Assembly: GCF_002873335.1 (NCBI RefSeq)
Contig: NZ_MCUW01000010.1
Span: 331,183 to 345,449 of the forward strand
Reading direction: 5' to 3'
DNA length: 14,267 nucleotides
From: Vibrio sp. 10N.286.49.B1
Lineage (GTDB): Bacteria > Pseudomonadota > Gammaproteobacteria > Enterobacterales > Vibrionaceae
Part shown: positions 1-7,226 of the stretch, piece after piece
Numbering within the stretch: position 1 is the first letter of the stretch
How the letters are laid out: each line of letters starts with the position of its first letter
Program-made: the position numbers and the translations under genes
The notes under the pieces: model-generated
What the model saw: the letters and a program-made list of their open reading frames with translations, nothing else
What the model was told of the DNA's origin: nothing
The model's database searches: none

Positions 1-21
1 CCATAAGCCATAAGCCATAAG
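1..21. repeat. Three tandem copies of heptamer CCATAAG
   Basis: The window opens with three perfect head-to-tail copies of CCATAAG followed by a further G. The array is cut by the window edge, so its true copy number is unknown. It lies about 55 bp beyond the stop of the minus-strand DUF3726-type gene, in what looks like non-coding DNA. No function can be assigned. A short repeat of this kind can change length by slippage. Confidence 0.8.
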
Positions 22-75
22 GTTAAGGCTTCTGTTTAGAAAGTTCGAAATGTGTAACCTTGTGAACTATTAAGA

Positions 76-807
76 TCACGCGACTTCACCCGCGCCCTTT
101 ATCGATTGCTCACTGTTTTCCACCAATATTGCCGTGGCCGTTTGTTTTAACTGCAGCCACTCCTGATCGTCTACCGTTATGCCGTTGTGCCAGGCATTGT
201 GTTGCGCTTGAGACAGTTCGTTGGCGTCGATATGAACGCTGTAGCCGTCTGATAACGCCTGCACATCAAAATCTTGCACTGATAATTCGATGGTCATGCT
301 GTGACAATCGAGCAGATCGGTGGCTAATACATCGGATAAAAACAATTCTGGGGCAACGCACCCTCGATTGAGGATGTACATGGTATGTTTAGGACTGCTG
401 CCATTGGTCCACTTGGCCGAACACGCGATCCCTTTTGCGGCTAGTTTGACTAGTTCGCTGTAGGCCAGCCAGCGGTTGTGGCAGTGCGTTAGCTCTATTT
501 TCATGGTTTTCGAGCCAATCATTTTCTCAATCGCGTAGTCTATGATGACGGGAAGGTGGCAGGCTACGCTGCAGCGGTGCAAGTCTGCGGTGATGAGTCC
601 TTGTGCAGTCAGCATGATATCCGCGGGGCAATCTTGGTCATGATCAATATAGGCGCTCGCATTATTGAAGTGGCGGACACCATGTAATCCCACCATCTGT
701 AAATCTGCGACCATGTTAGCGATGACGTCAGCCTCTCCACATGAGCGGCGCATACCGAGAAACGCCTTGTTGACGGCGGCGACAAGTTCATTGTGAGAGA
801 CGATCAT
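76..807 (-). CDS. DUF3726-type protein of unknown function
   Basis: This is a 243-residue soluble protein with no signal peptide or membrane segment. From memory, its N-terminal helical region (about residues 1-55, with EADVIANMVADL and GLHGVRHF) resembles the proteobacterial DUF3726 family, which has no known activity. The same stretch also resembles the N-terminal helices of the Ldh2-type malate/L-lactate dehydrogenases, where an SHG tripeptide follows a similar helix; here it reads LHG. The rest (residues 60-243) has no catalytic motif I recognise. The start overlaps the stop of the upstream 583-codon gene in an ATGA, and AAGGAGG sits a few bases upstream inside that gene, so the two are translationally coupled and their products probably act together. 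It is the last gene of the operon visible here. Family placement is by eye and would need a profile search. Confidence 0.8.
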   Translation of the reverse strand: MIVSHNELVAAVNKAFLGMRRSCGEADVIANMVADLQMVGLHGVRHFNNASAYIDHDQDCPADIMLTAQGLITADLHRCSVACHLPVIIDYAIEKMIGSKTMKIELTHCHNRWLAYSELVKLAAKGIACSAKWTNGSSPKHTMYILNRGCVAPELFLSDVLATDLLDCHSMTIELSVQDFDVQALSDGYSVHIDANELSQAQHNAWHNGITVDDQEWLQLKQTATAILVENSEQSIKGAGEVA

Positions 808-2555
808 AGCGCATTTCCTCCTTGTATCGATCCGTTGTCTTGCTGTTGCTCAGGGCTTGGCAGTAACGGAAATATCCAGTCATCTTGATAGGTTTGATTG
901 TGAATTTCGTCGAGCAGTGGGGCGCCTTGAAAAAAGGTGACGCGCACCCAACGGTCTGAGCGAGGATCAAACTTAGTCGCGCCAAACACAGCAAGTTTGC
1001 AGCGCAGCAAGTGCATGGGAAGTGCATCTCGATGTAAGACATTCATTTGAATATCACCCATCTGTTTATGACCCAATGTCCAAACGCGTCGTGCAATGGC
1101 TCTGTGTTGGGGGTGAAGCACCAGAAACTCCGCTAAGGACAGGTCTGGTTGATGGTCACATAAGGCGTGATAAAGGTGATTAACCTGACGGGCAATATCG
1201 AGAGGGAGCTCCTTCTTTTCCCCATTTTCTACGCCACGAATGCCTAACCTTGGCTCTTCTTTGTCTTGTGAACGATACCAAAACCAGTATTGATTTTCTG
1301 GCTGACTGAAATCAACGTTAATGGCCCATTGATAGGAGGTATTGAGTACCGCTAATAGGTCCTGCACTTTTTTCCCACTTGGCAGAAACAAGGTTTCGTC
1401 GCTATTCATTTTATCTTGATAGACATCGACAAGATCAGGGTACATCTCCATCAAACATGACAAAACCACTTCTTCCGCCTCTAGTGCTATTTGCGGTGCC
1501 TGTTTGAGCAGCTCTGCCCATGTTGTTTGATGGTCAACCCACGCATTGAGGTGACGATCAAATTGTTTGAGGTGTTCAATAGCTTCACTATTGTATTGGC
1601 GCTGTGTGTCATTGATGGTCACTACTTGCTGTAGGTGCAATGTTGCTTTGGCTATTAGCGGTTGTAACCTAGCTAGCTTTTCTTTACTGGTTAGGCTTTG
1701 TAAAACCTCAGCCAAGGCCTGTTCACGAGTGGTCATCCAACGGTCAACAATGGTTGGGTGGTTTATCAAGTAGGGGGCCATCCCGAGACCTGTTGCATTA
1801 CCGACGCCTAGGTAGCGTTGCAGCTCTCGATGCAAGGTAGCAGATCGGGGTCCACCCAGCTGGTTAGCGAGGTAATTAACCCAGTCCAAACTAAATTCAC
1901 GAAGCAGGTACACCGCACACATTTGAGCACTGAACGATTGACTAAAATCCGCGTTTTGTTCAAGCAATTTAAAATCGGCAATACCAAATTTACCGTTGCC
2001 ATATACTGCGGTAGTCCTAAGAATATAACCTACTTCTGCTAATTCTTGCGGGCAGGGCTGATTCCCTTGAGCCAAATGACTCACGATGTGATCGAACACG
2101 CGAACACTTTTGTTAGCACGAGCCAATACCAGAACGTTGTTGGGATTTCGACCGGCTTCTTGTAAAGGGATATTTGCGCGAAGCTGCTCAAGTAAGTGAA
2201 CGTCAACGTCACCTGAAATAAGTGCAAAAGTCACATCCCAGCGTTCGGCAATGACGCGATCGTTGCGATCTTCATCGGCAATCTCATCGCAAAAAACGAC
2301 CAAGTGATAGCAATGATTAGGCGTTGTCAGTTTATAGATGACGTGACCAAAGCCTTGAGGCGAAAGTTGCCAATCGTGTTTGGATACTTTCCATTGTTGC
2401 TGAGCCATTTTTCGAATCATAGTGCGAACGAAGCTGATTCGATTTTGGTGCATTGCACCCAATCTTTCTGGCGCCATGACGATGTTAGCCGAGCGAGCGG
2501 TGTGTAGGGTAGTCGTGTAAGTTGAAGGATGTGCATCCATTTTGCTCACCACCAT
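804..2555 (-). CDS. Conserved protein of unknown function (583 aa) in amine-catabolism-like operon
   Basis: This is a long, well-formed coding region with no signal peptide or clear membrane helix, so the product is probably cytosolic. I do not recognise a characterised family. I recall uncharacterised proteobacterial proteins of similar pattern, with no assigned activity. Blocks that look conserved are NVLVLARANKSVRVFD (140-155), YILRTTAVYGNGKFG (177-191), LGVGNATGLGMAPYLINHP (249-267) and NQYWFWYR (421-428). The glycine-rich blocks could bind a nucleotide or phosphate, but no Walker, Rossmann or flavin signature is complete. The first ATG has no good ribosome binding site. Met6 (start at 2540) is preceded by GGTGAG and is an equally good start. 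It lies 155 bp after the transporter gene, across a hairpin and a 13-bp tandem repeat, and is coupled by ATGA to the DUF3726-type gene. Confidence 0.85.
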   Translation of the reverse strand: MVVSKMDAHPSTYTTTLHTARSANIVMAPERLGAMHQNRISFVRTMIRKMAQQQWKVSKHDWQLSPQGFGHVIYKLTTPNHCYHLVVFCDEIADEDRNDRVIAERWDVTFALISGDVDVHLLEQLRANIPLQEAGRNPNNVLVLARANKSVRVFDHIVSHLAQGNQPCPQELAEVGYILRTTAVYGNGKFGIADFKLLEQNADFSQSFSAQMCAVYLLREFSLDWVNYLANQLGGPRSATLHRELQRYLGVGNATGLGMAPYLINHPTIVDRWMTTREQALAEVLQSLTSKEKLARLQPLIAKATLHLQQVVTINDTQRQYNSEAIEHLKQFDRHLNAWVDHQTTWAELLKQAPQIALEAEEVVLSCLMEMYPDLVDVYQDKMNSDETLFLPSGKKVQDLLAVLNTSYQWAINVDFSQPENQYWFWYRSQDKEEPRLGIRGVENGEKKELPLDIARQVNHLYHALCDHQPDLSLAEFLVLHPQHRAIARRVWTLGHKQMGDIQMNVLHRDALPMHLLRCKLAVFGATKFDPRSDRWVRVTFFQGAPLLDEIHNQTYQDDWIFPLLPSPEQQQDNGSIQGGNAL

Positions 2556-2585
2556 TTTAATTATAGTATTGGTTGATGTTCGTGT

Positions 2586-2607
2586 TAGGGCGAGTGACCT
2601 CGCCCTA
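2586..2607. other. 9-bp GC-rich hairpin upstream of the 583-codon gene
   Basis: TAGGGCGAG and CTCGCCCTA form a perfect 9-bp stem around a TGAC loop. On the minus strand, the direction of the operon, it lies between the transporter stop and the next start. No T-tract follows it on either strand. It is therefore not a standard intrinsic terminator and could be an RNA-stability stem, a processing site or an operator. Confidence 0.75.
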
Positions 2608-2610
2608 CCT

Positions 2611-2662
2611 ATGTTTCAAGTGCATGTTTCAAGTGCGTGTTTCAAGCGCATGTTTCGCGTCT
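2611..2662. repeat. 13-bp tandem repeat, three good copies plus one decayed
   Basis: The units are ATGTTTCAAGTGC (2611-2623), an identical copy (2624-2636), GTGTTTCAAGCGC (2637-2649, two changes) and a degenerate ATGTTTCGCGTCT (2650-2662). In operon direction the unit reads GCACTTGAAACAT. The array begins 4 bp from the 2586-2607 hairpin, inside the spacer between the transporter gene and the 583-codon gene. Any coding frame across it is just the repeat translated and does not look like protein. Confidence 0.9.
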
Positions 2663-2710
2663 CAAATGTATATTCATTTGTTTGACGGTTTGCTTTTTTG
2701 CGTGCTGGTG

Positions 2711-4342
2711 TTACAAGCCTTGTTCCTTGGCGAGCTTCATCGCAATCTGTGGCGCATTCCATAGGGACGGCAACAGAATTAATGAAACGGGGACCGCTGT
2801 GATAACAATGAATGATTGCAACGCGGAGATGCCGCCGGAACCAAGGGAAATCAGAATTAACGCTGTCACCCCCATCATCACCCCCCAAAATGTTCGTATG
2901 ACGGCATTAGGTTCGGTTTCACCACTGATCACCACGCTGATGGTGTAGGTCATCGAGTCACCGGTCGTCACAATAAAGATCGTAGTGAGAATCAAGAATA
3001 AGATAGATGTCAGCATCGGAAACGGCAGCTGCTGCGTCATGGCAAGGAGCGCCCCAGGTAAGTTGAATCCTTCAAACGCTTTACTGACACTACCTGGGTC
3101 GGCAATCTCAAATGCCAATCCAGAGCCACCTACGATGGTGAACCAAAAACAGGTGACAAGCGGTGCGACGATGCTGATGATCGAGACCAGCTGGCGAATG
3201 CTTCGACCTCGAGAGATACGAGCAATGAAGATCGCCATCATAGGGCCATATCCTAGGAACCAACCCCAGAAGAACACGGTCCACCAACTGAGCCACCCTT
3301 CATCACCACGATAGGTTGCCATTGGTAAGAAGTTGTCGAGCATGCTGCCCACACCTTGAATGTAGCCGTTTATGATGAAATCTGTAGGGCCGAAAATCAG
3401 AATGTAGATCATCAGGGCAACGGCGAGAATCACGTTATAGCGACTGAGCATTTGCATGCCGCGATTCAGACCACTTAACGCGGACAAGGTATATAAAACA
3501 ATGGCAAAACTGACAATAATAAGCTGGGTAGTGAAGCCATCGGGAATGTCAAACAGAGCATTGAGTGCGTAACTGATCTGCAAGCCTAAGAAACCGATGG
3601 GACCAATCGTTCCTGCTGCGACTGCGATGATGCAGCAAGCATCAATCAACGCACCAGTGTGGCCCTTTAGCGCGCGTTCACCCAAAACAGGGTAAAGCAG
3701 AATACGAGGTTTAAGCGGCAGCCCTTTATCGTAATGAAGGTGCATCACAACAATTGAGGTTAAGCTACCCACGATTGCCCAAGCTAAGAATCCCCAATGC
3801 ATAAAGGATTGCGATAGTGCATTCACTGCGCCTTGGTAAGTACTTTCTTGCGCGCCATACAAAGGAGGAGGGCTGACATAGTGGGCGATAGGCTCTGCCG
3901 CCGCCCAAAATACGCCGCCACCGGCGAGTAAGGTACAGAATATGATGGCGACCCAACGAAAGGTGTCCATCTCTGGTGTGGTGACGCCGCCAAGAATGAC
4001 TTTGCCTGTTCGCCCTGCGGCAAGCGCAAGACCAATAAGAAAAGTCAGAAGTAGCAAGAGTTGCCAGTAAGGGCCAAAGACATTAACGGACCACGCGAAT
4101 CCGGTGTTAACCATTGTCGATAGCAGCTCTGCATCGTACAAGGCCAGTGCGACAAATAGCCCGATGAATCCACCGCTGTACCAAAACGCTGGATTGCTTA
4201 ACCCGAGGTTTTCGTATGTGCTTCCTATGCTGCTATCGGTCTTTGATGGACCGCCTGACACACTGGCAGAAGACATTTCTGCGGGCTGCAACTTTGAAGC
4301 TTTGATCGTTGAAGCTTTCACGTTGTTGGTTAGATTTGACAT
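2711..4342 (-). CDS. BCCT-family betaine/carnitine/choline-type transporter
   Basis: This is an inner-membrane secondary carrier of the betaine-carnitine-choline transporter family, 543 residues from the chosen start. About 50 polar N-terminal residues are followed by roughly twelve hydrophobic segments. Family landmarks are EPIAHY (150-155), GLNRGMQMLS (291-300), the segment-8 signature WTVFFWGWFLGYGP (354-367) running into ARISRGRS (374-381), and TTGDSMTYTISVVISG (459-474). The signature usually contains a W-x-W-W run; here the last Trp is Phe and the following aromatic is Tyr, so ligand preference may differ from a typical glycine-betaine carrier. The start at 4342 has GGAG seven bases upstream; the frame stays open to an ATG at 4444, which lacks such a site. 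It lies 117 bp after the dipeptidase-like gene on the same strand. Substrate is inferred only as a zwitterionic or quaternary amine; DMSP or carnitine are possible. Confidence 0.93.
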   Translation of the reverse strand: MSNLTNNVKASTIKASKLQPAEMSSASVSGGPSKTDSSIGSTYENLGLSNPAFWYSGGFIGLFVALALYDAELLSTMVNTGFAWSVNVFGPYWQLLLLLTFLIGLALAAGRTGKVILGGVTTPEMDTFRWVAIIFCTLLAGGGVFWAAAEPIAHYVSPPPLYGAQESTYQGAVNALSQSFMHWGFLAWAIVGSLTSIVVMHLHYDKGLPLKPRILLYPVLGERALKGHTGALIDACCIIAVAAGTIGPIGFLGLQISYALNALFDIPDGFTTQLIIVSFAIVLYTLSALSGLNRGMQMLSRYNVILAVALMIYILIFGPTDFIINGYIQGVGSMLDNFLPMATYRGDEGWLSWWTVFFWGWFLGYGPMMAIFIARISRGRSIRQLVSIISIVAPLVTCFWFTIVGGSGLAFEIADPGSVSKAFEGFNLPGALLAMTQQLPFPMLTSILFLILTTIFIVTTGDSMTYTISVVISGETEPNAVIRTFWGVMMGVTALILISLGSGGISALQSFIVITAVPVSLILLPSLWNAPQIAMKLAKEQGL

Positions 4343-4459
4343 ACTCTGACTCCAGAGGTTTCTTTGCAATGACCGAGATGGCTCACGACAAGAGTTGTAT
4401 TTAACACCAGCTCTATTGTTTTTGTATTGAGCGGGCTGTTCCATGTTTGGGCTACGGCT

Positions 4460-5449
4460 TTACGAAATAGGCTCTAATCCTTGTTGTAAGAAGTTGAACC
4501 AATTCTCACCCAGTATTTTTCCTGCCTCAGACTCATTGAATCCATGGCGTATTAATCCGTTGTAAATGTTTTCCATGCCTGCGCTGCCACAAAACCAAGG
4601 CAGGGCGTCAGGCCATCCTGAGTTACTCGCCGACCCTTCGCCATAGTCCATGGCTTTGGACCAACGCCCGTTTCGCATCCACTCTAAGACTTCTTGCGGT
4701 TGGTTTAAGCACAGGTCACTGCCTATTCCTAGATGCTCGATTCCGACCATGTCGGCCGTAGAGGCCACCATGTGGCAGAAATCATCCAGTGAACATTGGC
4801 TGCCATTAGGCAGGTGAAAAGGGTATAAACTGAACCCAATCAAACCGCCACGCGCGGTGAGTGCTTTGATGACATCGTTGGATTTGTTGCGAAGCGCATC
4901 GAAAGCAAACGTTGGGTTAGCGTGGCTAATACAAATTGGTCGAGAAGAGAGGTCAATCGCTTCTAGTGTTGAACGCTCGGCGCTATGCGACATATCAACG
5001 ATCATGCCGACACGATTCATTTCTTCGATAGCTTGTTTACCAAAGCGTGTCACACCACTGTCGTGACTCTCATAGCAGCCCGTCGCCAATAGGCTTTGGT
5101 TGTTGTAAGTCAGCTGCATAATAAGTAAGCCTTGCTGACGCATGACTTCGATTAGGCCGATTTCATCTTCAATTGGGGAGCAATTTTGTGCACCGAAGAA
5201 GATGCCCACTTTTCCTTGTGCTTTTGCCAACTCGATATCGGCCATTGAATGCACCGGCATGATGAGATCAGAATTTTGCTCAAATCGTAAATTCCATTCA
5301 GCAAAGCGAGTCAATGTTTCACGGGCATTTTCGTGATAGACCATGGTGGCGTGAACCGCTGTGATACCACTGCTTTGCAGCGTTTGAAAATACTCACGAT
5401 CCCAATTGCAGTACTGCAATCCATCAATAACAATCCTTTGTTGGTACAT
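4460..5449 (-). CDS. Peptidase M19 / membrane-dipeptidase-like amidohydrolase, non-canonical metal site
   Basis: This cytosolic TIM-barrel protein of 329 residues is of the renal-dipeptidase (M19) family, with no signal peptide. It keeps the second-half landmarks VDMSHSAERS (His155), SRPICISHANP (His176), ARGGLIGFS and GIGSDL (Asp245). It lacks the N-terminal zinc motif: canonical DGHxD reads DGLQYCNWD. It also lacks the usual Glu of the I-G-x-E-G-G segment, here FFGAQN. Three of the family's usual metal ligands are therefore absent. The same DGL...W and G-x-QN pattern is, from memory, that of the M19 paralogue encoded beside glycine-betaine demethylase genes in Pseudomonas. That supports a role in amine catabolism rather than peptide hydrolysis. 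The start at 5449 (third codon of the longest frame) has GAGGA at good spacing; the ATG at 5455 abuts that site. The exact reaction is unknown. Confidence 0.88.
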   Translation of the reverse strand: MYQQRIVIDGLQYCNWDREYFQTLQSSGITAVHATMVYHENARETLTRFAEWNLRFEQNSDLIMPVHSMADIELAKAQGKVGIFFGAQNCSPIEDEIGLIEVMRQQGLLIMQLTYNNQSLLATGCYESHDSGVTRFGKQAIEEMNRVGMIVDMSHSAERSTLEAIDLSSRPICISHANPTFAFDALRNKSNDVIKALTARGGLIGFSLYPFHLPNGSQCSLDDFCHMVASTADMVGIEHLGIGSDLCLNQPQEVLEWMRNGRWSKAMDYGEGSASNSGWPDALPWFCGSAGMENIYNGLIRHGFNESEAGKILGENWFNFLQQGLEPIS

Positions 5450-5576
5450 AGCCATTCCTCACTCTCACTGATTCATCGTCGATTTTCTGTCGTGGTTTTT
5501 TCTTAGCGCCAGTTTTTCTTATAGTCTCTTAGCACTCATTTTTATTGGTGTGTTAATAGCGGCGCACCAAGAGGTA

Positions 5577-5599
5577 AGAGCCTTGTCTAACAAGGCTCT
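5577..5599. other. 9-bp hairpin just after the aldehyde dehydrogenase stop
   Basis: AGAGCCTTG and CAAGGCTCT form a perfect stem around TCTAA, 12 bp beyond the stop of the minus-strand aldehyde dehydrogenase gene. The tail in operon direction is TACCTCTT, only weakly T-rich. It could be a partial terminator or attenuator, or an mRNA 3'-end stabiliser ahead of the dipeptidase-like gene. A second, weaker stem (TTGGTG 5545-5550 with CACCAA 5565-5570) lies in the same spacer. Confidence 0.6.
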
Positions 5600-5611
5600 G
5601 TACGTAGAACC

Positions 5612-7072
5612 CTAGTAAGGGCGTTGATAGGCGGTTTTGACGACGGTATAGAACTCTTTGGCGTATTGGCCTTGTTCACGCGGCCCAAAACTGGATTCTT
5701 TTCGACCACCAAATGGGACGTGATAATCGGTACCTGCGGTTGGCAAGTTCACCATGACACAGCCGGTTTGAGCTTGTTGCTTGAACAATGCACTGCTGCG
5801 TAGGCTTTGTGTGATAATGCCGCCAGTAAGGCCGAAGCGAGTATCATTTGTCGTCGCAATGGCTTCATCGAGATCGGCTACTCTTATCACACTTGCCATT
5901 GGGGCGAAGACCTCTTCTTGGTTGACTTCCCAGCTATTTTTAGTGTTTAAGAACAAGGTGGGAGACATGTAGTGCCCTTCATGTTCTAGATTTAAACGCT
6001 CCCCGCCAAAGGCCAGTTCAGCGCCGCAGTCACGTGCTTTGTCAATCCAAGAGAAGTTAGCGTCTAATTGGTTGCCGTCTACGACAGGTCCCATGAATAT
6101 GCCTTCTTGAAGGGCGTGGCCGACTTTGAGTTCGCCCATTCGTTTAATGAGCGCTTCGACATAGGCGTCGTGGATACCATCCATGACCACTAAGCGTGAT
6201 GAGGCCGTACATTTTTGACCTGCACCAGAGAATGACCCTGCGATGGTGGCTTCTACTGCAATCTGAATATCAGCATCATCGGCAATGACAAGCGCATTCT
6301 TACTGCCCATCTCTAGTTGACAACGGACAAAGTTTGGCGCGGTGGCCGCCGCTACCTTGCGACCGGTATCTACTGAGCCAGTGAAACTCACGCCGTTGAT
6401 ATGTGGTGAGTTAATGAGGGTATTACCGACTTGAGAGCCACTGCCCAAGACTAGATTAAAGGTGCCCGCAGGTATACCTTGGCGGTGGATGATCTCTGTC
6501 AACGCTACTGCGCTCGCAGGGGTGAGGTTCGCCGGTTTCCAAATGACACTGTTACCAAAGGCAAGGGCTGGTGCAATCTTCCAAGCCGCCGTCGCAGTAG
6601 GGAAGTTCCAAGGTGAAATAATTGCGATAACGCCGACGGCTTCACGCGTGACTTCGACAGAAACGCCCGGGCGGACTGAATCGGCGCTGTCGCCAATTTG
6701 TCTGAGCACTTCGGCTGCAAAATATTGAAAGAATTGGCCCGCACGATAGATCTCGCCACGACCTTCCATGAAGGGCTTACCTTCTTCTTTTGAAAGTAGC
6801 GTACCGAGCTCATCGCAACGAGCAATTAACTCGTCGCCAATCGCTTGCAATACGGCTTGCTTACGTTCAATAGGTGTTTTTTCCCATTCTGGTTGCGCTT
6901 GTTTTGCCGCAGAAATGGCTTGCTCAACCTGTGCTTCGCTGGCTTGAGCAAACTGCCCCAAGTTTTCAGTAATATCCGATGGGTTAATATTGGCGACGGT
7001 GCTGATCCCTGACTGCCATTCTCCAGCAATGTAGAGTGCGTTTTCTGTAGGAAGCGTATGTTGAGTCATCAT
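5612..7072 (-). CDS. NAD(P)-dependent aldehyde (semialdehyde) dehydrogenase
   Basis: This is a 486-residue soluble enzyme of the aldehyde dehydrogenase superfamily, oxidising an aldehyde to a carboxylate with NAD or NADP. All core residues are visible: SPWNF (153-157, oxyanion Asn156), Lys179 in IWKPAN, FTGS (230-233), general base Glu254 in LEMG, nucleophile Cys288 in GQKCTASSR, and the EVF motif near 387-389. Length is normal. By eye the sequence is nearest the 2-oxoglutarate-semialdehyde dehydrogenase group (glucarate/YcbD-like) and the succinate-semialdehyde group, so the likely product is a dicarboxylate. LEMGSKN replaces the usual LELGGK/MGGKN. Tandem ATGs open the gene. The second (7069) is spaced better from AAGGA, but either is possible. 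Spacers of 154 bp upstream (ridA-type gene) and over 150 bp downstream suggest its own expression controls within the operon. Confidence 0.93.
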   Translation of the reverse strand: MMTQHTLPTENALYIAGEWQSGISTVANINPSDITENLGQFAQASEAQVEQAISAAKQAQPEWEKTPIERKQAVLQAIGDELIARCDELGTLLSKEEGKPFMEGRGEIYRAGQFFQYFAAEVLRQIGDSADSVRPGVSVEVTREAVGVIAIISPWNFPTATAAWKIAPALAFGNSVIWKPANLTPASAVALTEIIHRQGIPAGTFNLVLGSGSQVGNTLINSPHINGVSFTGSVDTGRKVAAATAPNFVRCQLEMGSKNALVIADDADIQIAVEATIAGSFSGAGQKCTASSRLVVMDGIHDAYVEALIKRMGELKVGHALQEGIFMGPVVDGNQLDANFSWIDKARDCGAELAFGGERLNLEHEGHYMSPTLFLNTKNSWEVNQEEVFAPMASVIRVADLDEAIATTNDTRFGLTGGIITQSLRSSALFKQQAQTGCVMVNLPTAGTDYHVPFGGRKESSFGPREQGQYAKEFYTVVKTAYQRPY

Positions 7073-7179
7073 GGAGTCCTTATCACGAGTTGGTTGCCTA
7101 TGAGTCTGGCAACGATCGTTAATGTTGAAAGTAATGAAGAAAAGCCGCCATAAACATCAATAGTGGAGTGCGACTTACC

Positions 7180-7208
7180 TTATAAATAGTGTCTTAAAAG
7201 AATTCGAA
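7180..7208 (-). promoter_or_regulatory. Possible internal promoter upstream of the aldehyde dehydrogenase gene
   Basis: On the minus strand a -10-like TATAAG (7180-7185) is preceded after 17 bp by a poor -35, TTCGAA (7203-7208), inside the 154-bp spacer after the RidA-type gene. The -10 matches consensus at five of six positions but the -35 at only three. This is a weak candidate, mentioned because the spacer is long for an operon. Confidence 0.22.
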
Positions 7209-7226
7209 CCATAAAGGGCTCGAGTG

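Noticed and set aside
2616..2948. Open frames on both strands across the 13-bp repeat.
   Set aside because: They translate the tandem repeat and the opposite strand of the transporter gene's 3' end, with no independent coding signal.
4343..4444. 34-codon N-terminal extension of the BCCT transporter to an ATG at 4444.
   Set aside because: The extension is polar and unlike the family. The ATG at 4342 has a well-spaced GGAG, so the shorter start is preferred.
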